Source: Bradyrhizobium cytisi
GTDB lineage: Bacteria > Pseudomonadota > Alphaproteobacteria > Rhizobiales > Xanthobacteraceae
Direction of reading: 5' to 3'
Length of the DNA stretch: 64,000 nucleotides
Assembly (NCBI RefSeq): GCF_008123515.1
Contig: NZ_VSSR01000029.1
Span: 206,574-270,573 of the forward strand
The notes below the pieces were generated by a model that searched no databases, was not told where the DNA came from, and was given only the letters and a program-made list of their open reading frames with translations. Below are positions 15,226 through 24,487 of this stretch, in pieces. Made by a program: the position numbers and the translations under genes. Position 1 is the stretch's first letter. Each line of letters begins with the position of its first letter.

Positions 15226-16455
15226 CTACGAAGCTGCGACCTCGGCTCTTTTTCCCGGCCGCCACAGCACGATGCCGGCCGCGACGACATCGAGCACAAC
15301 GCACATCGCGAACGCCATGGTGTAGTCACCACTCGCGCTGCGCACGAGGCCGACGATGCCCGGGCCGAAGGCGCTGACGACGCCGCTGATCGACGTCCCC
15401 AACCCCATCGCGGCCGCGAAAGCCGTGCTGCCGATCTCGCGCTGGATGATCAAGGGGGGGAACGTGATCATGTTGCCGATCGAGAAGCCATAGACGGCGC
15501 AGCACATGAGCAGCACGGTCGGGCTCTGGCTTTGCAGGAGAACGAGCAGCGCCGCCGCCTGGCTCGTCATCGACGCCGCGCAGGCAAGCCGCGGATCGAG
15601 CCGGTCGACGAACAGGCCGAGCGACAGCCGGCCGACCACCGCCATCGCCGCCATGATGGTGACCGCGAGGCCTGCACTGGCGCGGCCGATCAGCGGCTCG
15701 AGAAACGTCACCTGGTGGATGATGAATCCCATCTGCGCCAACAGCGCGATCGCGATCGGCAGCACCATGGTCCAGAATGACGCGTTGGCGAGCAGCTCCT
15801 TCCGCGAATGACGCGCGGCCTTGCCCCCAGAGACACCTGCTCCATTCGGCGACGCGTCGACCGGCCAACCGGTGAAGACGATGACCACCGGCAGCACCAG
15901 CACCACCATCACGATGGTGGCCGCCAGCATGGCTGAACGGAAACCGATACTGCTGCTCAGCGCCAGCAAAACCGGAACGAGGATGATGCCGCCGAAGGTG
16001 GCGCCGTTGAAGGCGAGGCTGAGCGCGAGCCCGCGGCGCCGCGCGAACCAAGCGTTCAGCACCGTCGCGATCACCACCGATCCCATGCCGGTCCAGCCGA
16101 CCGACATCAGCGCATAGGCAAGATAGAGCTGCCAGGGCGCCTGCATCAGTCCCAGCAGCGCCGTCGATGCGCCAAGCGCCGTCAGCCCGCACAGGATCAG
16201 CGCCCGCAACCCGATGCGGGCGAGCAGATCATCGGTGAAGATGACGAGGACGGAGGTCAGCAGGAACGAGAAGGTGCTGGCCGCGGACACCAGCGTACCG
16301 GGCCAGCCATGGGCGCGCTGGAGCTCGGCGAGATAGACACCCTGGCCGTAAAGACCAAAGCCGAACATGAAGAAGGCCATCAGGAAGCAAGCCAGCACCA
16401 CGCGCCAGCCGCGGTAGTGAAGCGAGGATTCGTCAACGCCCGTTGCGGCAATCAT
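15226..16455 (-). CDS. MFS transporter
   Basis: 409 residues with about 12 predicted transmembrane helices, a cytoplasmic loop after helix 6 (PNGAGVSGGKAARHSRKE) and the MFS loop motif GRLSLGLFVDRLDP (about residues 258-271) between helices 8 and 9. The first loop motif, DDLLARIGLRAL, is a degenerate version of the usual D-x-x-GRR signature. The family resembles the monocarboxylate/oxalate-formate-type MFS permeases (MCT-like), but no substrate can be assigned. Starts at ATG 16455. It is divergent from the enoyl-CoA hydratase gene. Confidence 0.88.
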   Translation of the reverse strand: MIAATGVDESSLHYRGWRVVLACFLMAFFMFGFGLYGQGVYLAELQRAHGWPGTLVSAASTFSFLLTSVLVIFTDDLLARIGLRALILCGLTALGASTALLGLMQAPWQLYLAYALMSVGWTGMGSVVIATVLNAWFARRRGLALSLAFNGATFGGIILVPVLLALSSSIGFRSAMLAATIVMVVLVLPVVIVFTGWPVDASPNGAGVSGGKAARHSRKELLANASFWTMVLPIAIALLAQMGFIIHQVTFLEPLIGRASAGLAVTIMAAMAVVGRLSLGLFVDRLDPRLACAASMTSQAAALLVLLQSQSPTVLLMCCAVYGFSIGNMITFPPLIIQREIGSTAFAAAMGLGTSISGVVSAFGPGIVGLVRSASGDYTMAFAMCVVLDVVAAGIVLWRPGKRAEVAAS

Positions 16456-16754
16456 CGATCAAGTATCGACCTCATGGAACGAGACGGCTGATCGTGACGC
16501 ACAACCACCGGTTTTTCAATCGAAACATTGTAGCCAATTGTTGCAATGCGCAAAACTCCGCAGCACATGTGATCCAGCTTTTCGCGCCACGGTTCCCGGA
16601 CGAGCGCCATCATCGGACGGGTGTCATGCGACCGCTCGCGGGTATCACCACCGAAATGGTTGAGCCGCAGGATTGGCACGCCTGCCCGATCATGTAGGCT
16701 GCGCCTCGCAAGAGTCGCCGATGGCAGGCGCCGCGGCGGCCGCAGGGAGTCCTC

Positions 16755-17513
16755 ATGCCGAACGGCAATATCGTCGTCACCGAAGAGCGTGGAACGCGCG
16801 TGATCACCCTGCGCCGCCCGGGCAAGAAGAACGCGATCACCCAGGACATGTATCGCGAAATGAGCCGCGCGATCGACACCGCGCAGAACAACCCCGACAT
16901 CCGCTGCATGATCATCACGGGCGGCTCCGGCGTGTTCACGGCCGGCGACGACATCGACGATTTCATCAAGGCCGACGCGTCGCGGCCCGAGACGCTGTCG
17001 GACGGCGCCAAATTCCTGTATTCGCTGGCCCTCAACGTCAAGCCGATCATCGCAGCAGTGGACGGCGCCTCGATCGGCATGGGCACCGTGATGCTGTTTC
17101 ACTGCGACTACGTGCTCGCCTCCAACGCCGCGACCTTCTCGGCGCCTTACATCAATCTCGGGCTCGTGCCGGTCGGCGCCGCCAGCCTGCTGATGCCGAG
17201 CACCATGGGTTACCAGCGCGCCTTCGGCATGCTGGTGATGGGACGCAGCTTCACCGCCGCGGAGGCCCATGCCGCCGGCTTCGTCAACACCGTGGTGTCG
17301 CCGGGACATACCGAGGTCGAGGCCCGCAAGGTGGCGCGCGAGATCTGCCGGCTGCCGGCGGAGGCGGTCGCAATCTCGCGCAAATTGCTGCGCCCAGCCC
17401 CGGAAGAGCTCACCCGCCGCATCGACCAGGAAGCCCATTTATTCGGCGAACGGTTGAAATCGGACGAGGCCACCGCCGCGTTCAATGCGTTTGCGAACAG
17501 GAAGAAGAGGTAG
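16755..17513 (+). CDS. Enoyl-CoA hydratase/isomerase family protein
   Basis: 252 residues, normal length for the crotonase superfamily. The oxyanion-hole segments are visible: NAITQDMYREMSRA (about 26-39), GVFTAGDDIDDF (about 59-70) and the second loop AAVDGASIGMGTVMLFHCDYV (about 97-117) with GLVPVGAASLLMP (about 137-149). The glutamate pair of classical crotonase is not obvious: the second site reads VPVGA, so the reaction may be isomerase- or hydratase-like on a specialised substrate. The 300 bp upstream has no gene. Followed 49 bp later by a 5'-nucleotidase gene on the same strand. Confidence 0.88.
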   Translation: MPNGNIVVTEERGTRVITLRRPGKKNAITQDMYREMSRAIDTAQNNPDIRCMIITGGSGVFTAGDDIDDFIKADASRPETLSDGAKFLYSLALNVKPIIAAVDGASIGMGTVMLFHCDYVLASNAATFSAPYINLGLVPVGAASLLMPSTMGYQRAFGMLVMGRSFTAAEAHAAGFVNTVVSPGHTEVEARKVAREICRLPAEAVAISRKLLRPAPEELTRRIDQEAHLFGERLKSDEATAAFNAFANRKKR

Positions 17514-17562
17514 GCAAGAGAACTTTCGTGAAATCTTCGCGCGGAATGACTAATCTTGTTCC

Positions 17563-19221
17563 ATGCGACATCTTCTCCGCCTGACCAGCTTCGCCCTCGC
17601 GCTCGCCGCCCAGCCCGCCGCGGCCCAGACCGCGGCGTCCGTCGAGCTGCGCATTCTCGCGATCAACGATTTCCACGGCAATCTCCGTCCGCCGCCGGGC
17701 GGTATCCGCATCAATGATCCCGAGGATAGAGCCAAGAAGGTGATGGTCGCCGCTGGCGGCGCTGAGTACATGGCGACGCTGGTCAAGCAATTGCGCGAGG
17801 GGCACAAGAACACCATCTTCATCGCCGCCGGCGACCTGATCGGGGCGAGCCCGTTCCTGTCGGCGATGTTTCACGACGAGCCGTCGGTCGAGTCGCTCTC
17901 GATGATGGGGCTTGCGATCACCTCGGTCGGCAATCACGAATTCGACGAAGGCAAGACCGAGTTGCTCAGGATGCAGAACGGCGGCTGCCATCCGGAGGAC
18001 GGATGCCAGGGACCGCATCCCTTCACCGGCGCAAAATTTCATTATCTTGCGGCCTCCACCATCGAGACTGCGACCGGCAAGAGCGTGTTGCCGCCTTACG
18101 AGATCAGGGAGTTCGAGGGCGTCCCGGTCGCCTTCATCGGGCTGACCTTGAAGGACACCGCCGGCATCGTCTCTCCGTCAGGCATTGCCGGGCTCGAATT
18201 CCGCGACGAGGCCGAGACCGTGAACGCGCTGGTGCCGCAATTGAAGGCGCGGGGCGTCGAGGCGATCGTGGTGCTGATCCACCAGGGCGGCGAGCCAAGC
18301 GGCGATTACAACGAATGCCCGGCGATTGCGGGGCCGATCGTCGACATCGTCAAGAAGTTCGACCGCGCCGTCGACGTCGTGGTCAGCGGCCACACCCATC
18401 GTGCCTATGTTTGCCAAATCGACGGCCGGCTGGTGACGAGCGGCGACAAATACGGCACGCTCGTCACCGCGATCGACCTCAAGCTCGATCCCGCAACACG
18501 CGACATCGTCGGCGCCAGGGCCGAGAACGTCATCGTCGCCAACGCTTCGCTCGCCAAGGATCCCGAGCAGACCGCTCTGATCGACGCCTATGACAACCTC
18601 TCGGCGCCGATTGCCAACCGGCCGGCCGGATCGGTGACGCAGACGCTGTCGCGCGTGCCGAACGAGGCTGGCGAAAGCGCACTCGGCGACGTCATCGCCG
18701 ATGCGCAGCTTGCCGCAACCAGGGACGCCAAGGATGGCAGCGCTGTCATCGCGTTCACCAATCCCGGCGGCATCCGCACCGACATCATCCCGAAAGAGAA
18801 CGGCGCTGTGTCCTACGGCGAGCTGTTCGCGAGCCAGCCGTTCCGCAACCGCCTTGTCACCATGACGCTGTCAGGCAGCCAGCTCAAGGACATGCTGGAG
18901 CAGCAATGGCTCGATCCGAAGCGGCCTCGGATTCTCCAGGTGTCGATCGGGTTCAGCTACAGCTGGGACGCATCAAAGCCGCTCGGCGAGCGCGTGATAG
19001 CCGACAAGATGACGCTCAATGGCAAGCCGATCGAGCCGGGTACCGGCTACCGTGTGACCGTCAACGATTACCTCGCCGTCGGTGGCGATGGTTTTACGGT
19101 CGCGAGACAGGGCGCTTCGCCGCAATATGGCGGCTATGACGCCGATGCGCTGTTTGCCTTCTTTAAAGCACATGGTCCGATCGGCCCGCTGCCGCCGACC
19201 CGCATCCTGCGGGTGAATTGA
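17563..19221 (+). CDS. Periplasmic bifunctional metallophosphatase/5'-nucleotidase
   Basis: 552 residues with a Sec signal peptide (about 1-22, ending AAAQ). The N-terminal calcineurin-like metallophosphatase domain shows AINDFHGN (about 31-38), AAGDLIGASPF, GNHEFDEG (about 125-132) and SGHTHRAY (about 275-282), the two-metal ligands. The C-terminal 5'-nucleotidase domain (about 340-525) contains NPGGIRTDI and the substrate-binding region VNDYLAVGGDGF. It releases phosphate from nucleoside 5'-phosphates (and perhaps nucleotide sugars) in the periplasm. Its stop codon is embedded in a FixK-like palindrome (19218-19231). Confidence 0.93.
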   Translation: MRHLLRLTSFALALAAQPAAAQTAASVELRILAINDFHGNLRPPPGGIRINDPEDRAKKVMVAAGGAEYMATLVKQLREGHKNTIFIAAGDLIGASPFLSAMFHDEPSVESLSMMGLAITSVGNHEFDEGKTELLRMQNGGCHPEDGCQGPHPFTGAKFHYLAASTIETATGKSVLPPYEIREFEGVPVAFIGLTLKDTAGIVSPSGIAGLEFRDEAETVNALVPQLKARGVEAIVVLIHQGGEPSGDYNECPAIAGPIVDIVKKFDRAVDVVVSGHTHRAYVCQIDGRLVTSGDKYGTLVTAIDLKLDPATRDIVGARAENVIVANASLAKDPEQTALIDAYDNLSAPIANRPAGSVTQTLSRVPNEAGESALGDVIADAQLAATRDAKDGSAVIAFTNPGGIRTDIIPKENGAVSYGELFASQPFRNRLVTMTLSGSQLKDMLEQQWLDPKRPRILQVSIGFSYSWDASKPLGERVIADKMTLNGKPIEPGTGYRVTVNDYLAVGGDGFTVARQGASPQYGGYDADALFAFFKAHGPIGPLPPTRILRVN

Positions 19222-19231
19222 TCCGGATCAA
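19218..19231 (+). promoter_or_regulatory. FixK/Fnr-like palindrome upstream of the deacetylase-family gene
   Basis: TTGATCCGGATCAA is a perfect TTGA-N6-TCAA palindrome overlapping the stop codon of the 5'-nucleotidase gene, 124 bp upstream of ATG 19356. The distance is larger than for the boxes in 1-7.4 kb, so regulation of the deacetylase-family gene is only possible. Confidence 0.4.
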
Positions 19232-19355
19232 ACCTGGGCGGAACGGGACGCCCTTTGCCATTCGCGATGGAACGCATAGATTGGGTTTTGCATTGCGTTT
19301 TGTCGTTGGATGCGCCAAGCGACGTCGAGAGTTCGTTCCCAGTGAGGCCGACCTG

Positions 19356-20285
19356 ATGAGCACGCTTCTCCTTTCCCACAAGGCCTGCCTCGACCACGTC
19401 ACGCCGCCGGGACACCCTGAAAGACCCGACCGCCTGCGCGCGGTGGAGGAGGCGCTGTCGGTTGAGCGCTTCCAGTTCCTGGCCCGCGACCTGGCGCCGG
19501 AGGGCGATCTCGACCTCGTCACGCTGTGCCACAACGAAGATTACGTCACCGAGCTGCGTCACATCGCGCCGGCCAGCGGCCAGGTCTATATCGACGGCGA
19601 TACCTCGATGTCCCCCGGCACGTGGGAAGCGGTGATGCGCGGCGTCGGCGGCGCCGTGGCTGCGACCCAAGCGGTGATGAACGGCGAGCACCGCAACGCC
19701 TTCGTCGCGGTGCGCCCGCCCGGCCATCACGCCGAGATCGGCAAGCCGATGGGCTTCTGCTTCTTCGACAATGCCGCGATCGCCGCGCGCCATGCGCAGC
19801 GCAAATATGGCATCAAGCGCGCGGCCATCGTCGATTTCGACGTGCATCACGGCAACGGCACCCAGGACATCTTCTGGTCGGACCCGACCGTGATGTACTG
19901 CTCGACGCATCAAATGCCGCTGTTTCCGGGCACCGGCGCCAAGGGCGAACGCGGCGATCACGACACCATCGTCAACGCACCGCTCGCTTCGGAAGACGGC
20001 GGGCCCGAATTCCGCAGTGCGTTCGAGAATTTGATCCTGCCGCAACTCGAAAAATTCAGCCCCGAATTGCTCATCATCTCCGCGGGCTTCGACGCGCATT
20101 ACCGCGATCCGCTGGCCTCGCTGAATTTGCGTGCTGAGGACTACAGCTGGGTCACGCGCAAGCTGATGGACCTTGCCGACAAGTCCGCTGGCGGGCGCGT
20201 TGTTTCTGTGCTCGAAGGCGGCTACGACCTGCAAGGACTGAAAGAATCTGTTACGGCGCATGTCGGCGCCCTGATGGGCGCCTAG
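19356..20285 (+). CDS. Histone deacetylase family protein (class II-like amidohydrolase)
   Basis: 309 residues from ATG 19356; an in-frame extension to 19218 was rejected because it begins inside the palindrome. The zinc-hydrolase signatures are RPPGHHAE (about 119-126, the His-His pair), DFDVHHGNGTQ (about 154-164, Asp and His zinc ligands) and SAGFDAHYRDPL (about 245-256). C-terminal VLEGGYDL is also typical. Bacterial members deacetylate acetylpolyamines, acetoin-related or protein acetyl-lysine substrates; the substrate here is unknown. xseB follows 74 bp downstream on the same strand. Confidence 0.92.
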   Translation: MSTLLLSHKACLDHVTPPGHPERPDRLRAVEEALSVERFQFLARDLAPEGDLDLVTLCHNEDYVTELRHIAPASGQVYIDGDTSMSPGTWEAVMRGVGGAVAATQAVMNGEHRNAFVAVRPPGHHAEIGKPMGFCFFDNAAIAARHAQRKYGIKRAAIVDFDVHHGNGTQDIFWSDPTVMYCSTHQMPLFPGTGAKGERGDHDTIVNAPLASEDGGPEFRSAFENLILPQLEKFSPELLIISAGFDAHYRDPLASLNLRAEDYSWVTRKLMDLADKSAGGRVVSVLEGGYDLQGLKESVTAHVGALMGA

Positions 20286-20359
20286 ACAGACCCGCCACAT
20301 TAAGCCCGCAAAACTCTGCTGTTTTATACGAGAAGCGAATCGGGCAATCGGAAACGGAT

Positions 20360-20611
20360 ATGGCCGAAAATACCCAAGTCGACGTCTCCCGGCTCACCTT
20401 CGAGCGCGCGATCGAGGAACTCGAAACGATCGTGAAGCGGCTTGAGGACGGCAAGGTGCCGCTCGAGGAATCCGTCACGATCTACGAGCGCGGCGAAGCC
20501 CTGAAGCGCCGCTGCGAGGAGCTGTTGCGCCAGGCGGAGGCGCGCGTCGACAAGATCACCATCGATGCCAGCGGCCAAGCCAACGGCACTGCACCGCTCG
20601 ACGTGCAGTAA
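20360..20611 (+). CDS. xseB: Exodeoxyribonuclease VII small subunit
   Basis: 83 residues with the family pattern LTFERAIEELETIVKRLEDGKVPLEESVTIYERG split over residues 11-45 and then LKRRCEELLRQAEARV, the coiled helical hairpin that wraps the XseA large subunit. It acts in cytoplasmic single-strand DNA degradation. Length matches the family. The position just upstream of dxs is the usual alphaproteobacterial order. Confidence 0.95.
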   Translation: MAENTQVDVSRLTFERAIEELETIVKRLEDGKVPLEESVTIYERGEALKRRCEELLRQAEARVDKITIDASGQANGTAPLDVQ

Positions 20612-21204
20612 GCGCCGCCGCACAAAAGCCGCCCGTTTTGGGCAATGGCCGCCTGCAATTTTTCATGATCGCACGCTGCTCTTCCCTTCAAGGGCCAAAT
20701 GGCTGGGCCCATGAAGATTGGGGAACTGCCCCGCGAGGGAACCTCCGGCCTCTCGAATCCATCCGAAAAAGCCTCGCGCTTGCCCAAAATCCTGCCAAGG
20801 AACTGGGCAAGGCTGGAACCGTCCGCCGGCGCCAGGATTAACCACCCTGGCCCACGGGTTGCACGGGCATGCCCGTAATCGGTCGGGCCGGGTTGGCTTT
20901 GGCCCAAGCTTTGGTGTAAAGCTGCGCAGAGTGTGGCTTTTTGTTAGCTTTGACGTGGGGACCGATTTCCGACGACAAGCGCTTCAAATCGCTAATGAAA
21001 TTGGCTGGGACGGACGAAGCCGATCTACGTGACAAGGATCACAGAGACTGAACCGGAGCGCACTTAAGCTCACCTAAGCTTGAAGACGGGGCTTTTGCCC
21101 CATGCAGGTGGCTCCGACGGTTTAAGGACTCGCGCTGCGCCGACATTGTGCAAACCCATCGCGCACCGGAACGATCTTCCGGCGCTGACAAATTGGAAAT
21201 CGCC
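20612..21204. other. Long leader/intergenic region before dxs, no supported gene
   Basis: Nearly 600 bp between xseB and dxs. Short open frames on both strands (for example 20638-20841 and 20838-21035) lack start signals and coding character. I see no clear riboswitch, though a hairpin-prone GGGC/GCCC-rich stretch lies around 20625-20720. Confidence 0.5.
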
Positions 21205-23133
21205 GTGAACGCATATAGTAAAACGCCGCTTCTCGACACCATCCGGACGCCGGACGACCTTCGCAAGCTCAAGGTGGAACAGGTTCGCCAGGTTGCCGAC
21301 GAGCTGCGTCAGGAGACCATCGACGCCGTCTCGGTGACCGGCGGTCACTTCGGCGCGGGCCTCGGCGTGGTCGAGCTCACCACCGCGATCCACTACGTCT
21401 TCGACACGCCGCGCGATCGGCTGATCTGGGACGTCGGCCATCAGGCCTATCCGCACAAGATCCTCACCGGACGCCGCGACCGCATCCGCACGCTGCGCAC
21501 CGGCGGCGGCCTCTCCGGCTTCACCAAGCGCAGCGAGAGCGATTACGATCCGTTCGGCGCCGCGCATTCCTCGACCTCGATTTCCGCCGGCCTCGGCATG
21601 GCCGTCGCACGCGACCTCGCCGGCGGCAAGAACAACGTCATCGCAGTGATCGGTGACGGCGCGATGTCGGCGGGCATGGCCTACGAGGCCATGAACAACG
21701 CAGGCGCCATGAACTCGCGCCTGATCGTCATCCTCAACGACAACGACATGTCGATTGCGCCGCCGGTCGGCGCCATGAGCGCCTATCTGTCGCGGCTCTA
21801 CTCCGGCAAGACCTATCGCACGCTGCGCGAGGCGGCCAAGCAGATCAACAAGCGCCTGCCGAAGATCCTCGCCAACCGTGCCAACCGCGTCGAGGAATAT
21901 TCCCGTGGCTTCATGATGGATGGCGGCACGCTTTTCGAGGAGCTCGGCTTCTATTACGTCGGCCCGATCGACGGTCATAACCTCGATCACCTGCTGCCCG
22001 TACTGAAGAACGTGCGCGACATGGAGACCGGCCCGATCCTGGTCCACGTCGTGACGCAAAAGGGCAAGGGCTACGGCCCGGCGGAAGCTTCCGCCGACAA
22101 GTACCACGCCGTCGTCAAGTTCGACGTCGCGACTGGCACCCAGGCGAAAGCCAAGCCGAACGCGCCGGCCTACCAGAACGTGTTCGGCCAGAGCCTGGTC
22201 AAGGAAGCCGAGAAGGACGACAAGATCGTCGCCATCACCGCGGCGATGCCGTCCGGCACCGGCGTCGACATCTTCAACAAGGCTTTCCCCGACCGCACCT
22301 TCGACGTCGGCATCGCCGAGCAGCACGCGGTGACGTTTGCCGCCGGTCTTGCGACGGAAGGCTACAAGCCGTTCTGCGCGATCTACTCGACCTTCCTGCA
22401 GCGCGGCTACGATCAGATCGTCCATGACGTCGCAATCCAGAACCTGCCCGTCCGCTTCGCCATCGACCGTGCGGGCCTCGTCGGCGCCGACGGCGCGACG
22501 CATGCCGGCTCGTTCGACAATGCCTATCTCGGCTGTCTGCCGAACATGGTGATCATGGCGGCGGCAGATGAAGCCGAGCTGGTGCACATGGTCGCCACTC
22601 AGGTTGCGATCAACGACCGCCCGAGCGCGCTGCGCTATCCGCGCGGTGAAGGCCGCGGCATCGAGATGCCCGAAATTGGCGTTCCCCTCGAGATCGGCAA
22701 GGGCCGCATGATCCGCCAGGGCAGCAAGATCGCTCTGCTCTCCTTCGGCACGCGTCTGGCCGAGTGCGAGAAGGCAGCCGACGAGCTCGCCGCGCATGGC
22801 CTCTCGACCTCGATCGCGGATGCGCGCTTCATGAAGCCGCTCGACACCGAGCTGGTGCTCAAGCTCGCCCGTGACCACGACGTCCTGATCACGGTCGAGG
22901 AAGGCTCGGTCGGCGGCTTCGGCTCGCATGTCGCGCAGTTCCTGACCGACCAGGGCGTGCTCGACACCGGGATGGTCAAGTTCCGCACGATGGTCCTGCC
23001 CGACGTGTTCCTGGACCACGACACGCCGAACGCGATGTACGCCCGCGCCGGTCTCGACGCCAAGGGCATCGTCGCCAAGGTGTTCGAGGCGCTCGGCAAG
23101 GACGTCAAGACCGAGACGGTCAAGCTCGCCTGA
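21205..23133 (+). CDS. dxs: 1-deoxy-D-xylulose-5-phosphate synthase
   Basis: 642 residues from GTG 21205 (VNAYSKTPLLDTI), which fits the family start better than the upstream GTG 21148. It condenses pyruvate and glyceraldehyde-3-phosphate in the first step of the MEP isoprenoid pathway, using thiamine diphosphate. Visible parts: GGHFGAGLGVVELT, the Mg-ThDP motif GDGAMSAGMAYEAMNNAG ending in the NDND loop (about 150-180), the central domain glutamate region DVGIAEQHAVTFAAG (about 370-384), and the transketolase C-terminal domain LSFGTRLAECEKA. Full length, no damage. Confidence 0.97.
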   Translation: MNAYSKTPLLDTIRTPDDLRKLKVEQVRQVADELRQETIDAVSVTGGHFGAGLGVVELTTAIHYVFDTPRDRLIWDVGHQAYPHKILTGRRDRIRTLRTGGGLSGFTKRSESDYDPFGAAHSSTSISAGLGMAVARDLAGGKNNVIAVIGDGAMSAGMAYEAMNNAGAMNSRLIVILNDNDMSIAPPVGAMSAYLSRLYSGKTYRTLREAAKQINKRLPKILANRANRVEEYSRGFMMDGGTLFEELGFYYVGPIDGHNLDHLLPVLKNVRDMETGPILVHVVTQKGKGYGPAEASADKYHAVVKFDVATGTQAKAKPNAPAYQNVFGQSLVKEAEKDDKIVAITAAMPSGTGVDIFNKAFPDRTFDVGIAEQHAVTFAAGLATEGYKPFCAIYSTFLQRGYDQIVHDVAIQNLPVRFAIDRAGLVGADGATHAGSFDNAYLGCLPNMVIMAAADEAELVHMVATQVAINDRPSALRYPRGEGRGIEMPEIGVPLEIGKGRMIRQGSKIALLSFGTRLAECEKAADELAAHGLSTSIADARFMKPLDTELVLKLARDHDVLITVEEGSVGGFGSHVAQFLTDQGVLDTGMVKFRTMVLPDVFLDHDTPNAMYARAGLDAKGIVAKVFEALGKDVKTETVKLA

Positions 23134-23171
23134 GGGCGAGCTTCGGCCTGACGCGAAGCAGTGCGACGTTC

Positions 23172-23726
23172 ATGAAAATCTATCTGGCAGGTCCCGACGT
23201 GTTCCTGCCGGATGCGGTCGAGATCGGCCGGCAGAAGGCCGCGATCTGCGCTGCCCATGGCCTCACCGGCCTGTATCCGCTCGACAACGCCATCGACCTC
23301 GCCACGCCTGACGCTTCGCGGCAGATCTTTGCCGGCAACGAGGCCATGATGGACGATGCCGACGCTATCATTGCCAATCTGACGCCGTTCCGCGGCGCCG
23401 GCGCCGATCCGGGCACTGTCTACGAGCTCGGCTACATGGCCGGCCGCCGCAAGTTTTGCATGGCCTATTCCAACGATGGCACCACCTACGCCGACCGTGT
23501 CGGCCGCTTCATGCACGTCGCCTCCGAGGACGGGCGGCTGGTCGACGCACAGGGGCTGACGGTCGAGGATTTTGGCCTCGTCGACAATCTCATGATGATC
23601 CATGCGCTGGAGCTGCACGGCTGCCCGCTGGTGACGCCGGCCAAGCAGCCCGTCGACGTTTGGCACGATCTCGCCACGTTCGAGACTTGCGTCCGGATGG
23701 CAGCCGCGCGATTGATCGCTAGATAA
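23172..23726 (+). CDS. Nucleoside 2-deoxyribosyltransferase family protein
   Basis: 184 residues. Begins MKIYLAGPDVFLPDA, continues with GLYPLDNAIDL, an acidic DDADAIIANLTPFRGAGADPGTVYELGYMAGRRK block (residues ~57-90, with the family Asp/Glu positions) and an N-terminal Rossmann-like fold. Enzymes of this family transfer or hydrolyse deoxyribose from nucleosides, or hydrolyse 5'-monophosphates (DNPH1-like). It lies 38 bp after dxs and 26 bp before tlyA, so it is likely co-transcribed. Substrate preference is unknown. Confidence 0.85.
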   Translation: MKIYLAGPDVFLPDAVEIGRQKAAICAAHGLTGLYPLDNAIDLATPDASRQIFAGNEAMMDDADAIIANLTPFRGAGADPGTVYELGYMAGRRKFCMAYSNDGTTYADRVGRFMHVASEDGRLVDAQGLTVEDFGLVDNLMMIHALELHGCPLVTPAKQPVDVWHDLATFETCVRMAAARLIAR

Positions 23727-23752
23727 GCGCTTCAGTCGTCTTTGGAGAACCG

Positions 23753-24487
23753 ATGTCCCCTGCCCGCAAGCGCGCGGATGTTCTGCTGGTCGAGCGCGGC
23801 CTGTTCGAGAGCCGGGCGCGGGCGCGCGCGGCGATCGAGGCCGGCCTCGTCAGGGCTAACGACAAGCAGGTCGCAAAGCCCTCGGAGACGATCGCCGAGG
23901 ACGCGGTGATCCAGGCCGAGCCTGCGCACCCTTACGTCTCGCGCGGCGGCGTCAAGCTCGCGGGCGCACTGGAGCGCTACCCAATCGACATCGAGGACCA
24001 TGTCTGCCTCGACGTCGGCGCCTCCACCGGCGGCTTTACCGAGGTGCTACTGGCCAACGGCGCGAGCCTGGTGTTCGCCATCGACGTCGGCACCAGCCAG
24101 CTGCATGCCTCGCTGCGCGATCATCCCAAGATCGTGTCGATAGAGGGGACCGATATCCGCAGCTATGAGGGCAAGCGACTACCGGCGCGGCCCGATGTCG
24201 TCGTCATCGACGTCAGCTTTATTTCGCTCAAGGCGGTGCTGCCCGTGGCGCTGTCGCTCGCGGCTGCGCCGATGAGCCTGCTCGCCCTGATCAAGCCGCA
24301 GTTCGAGGCGGATCGGAAGCACAACAAGAAAGGCATCATCCGCCACGCCGCGGTGCATCAGGAGATCTGCGACGACATCGCGGCCTTTGCCGCGTCGCTC
24401 GGCTGCACCGACATCGAGGTGTTTCCCTCCCCGATTGCGGGCGGGGACGGCAACATCGAATTCTTCCTGGGCGCGCGCCGTGGTTGA
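23753..24487 (+). CDS. tlyA: TlyA family rRNA (cytidine-2'-O)-methyltransferase
   Basis: 244 residues: an S4 RNA-binding domain (residues ~5-65, RADVLLVERGLFESRARARA), the linker YVSRGGVKLAGAL, then an FtsJ-like SAM-methyltransferase domain with DVGASTGGFTEVLL (about 84-97) and VVIDVSFISLKAVLP. Members 2'-O-methylate cytidines in 16S/23S rRNA; some act as haemolysins by name only. Its last 8 bases overlap the next methyltransferase gene, implying coupling. Confidence 0.93.
   Translation: MSPARKRADVLLVERGLFESRARARAAIEAGLVRANDKQVAKPSETIAEDAVIQAEPAHPYVSRGGVKLAGALERYPIDIEDHVCLDVGASTGGFTEVLLANGASLVFAIDVGTSQLHASLRDHPKIVSIEGTDIRSYEGKRLPARPDVVVIDVSFISLKAVLPVALSLAAAPMSLLALIKPQFEADRKHNKKGIIRHAAVHQEICDDIAAFAASLGCTDIEVFPSPIAGGDGNIEFFLGARRG

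Noticed and set aside
16674..16690. Possible sigma-54 promoter (TGGCACGCCTGCCC)
   Set aside because: The -24 element fits but the -12 GC/TTGCA part is absent.
21070..23019. A 649-residue minus-strand frame antisense to dxs
   Set aside because: Shadow frame in a high-GC gene; dxs is full length with clear motifs.
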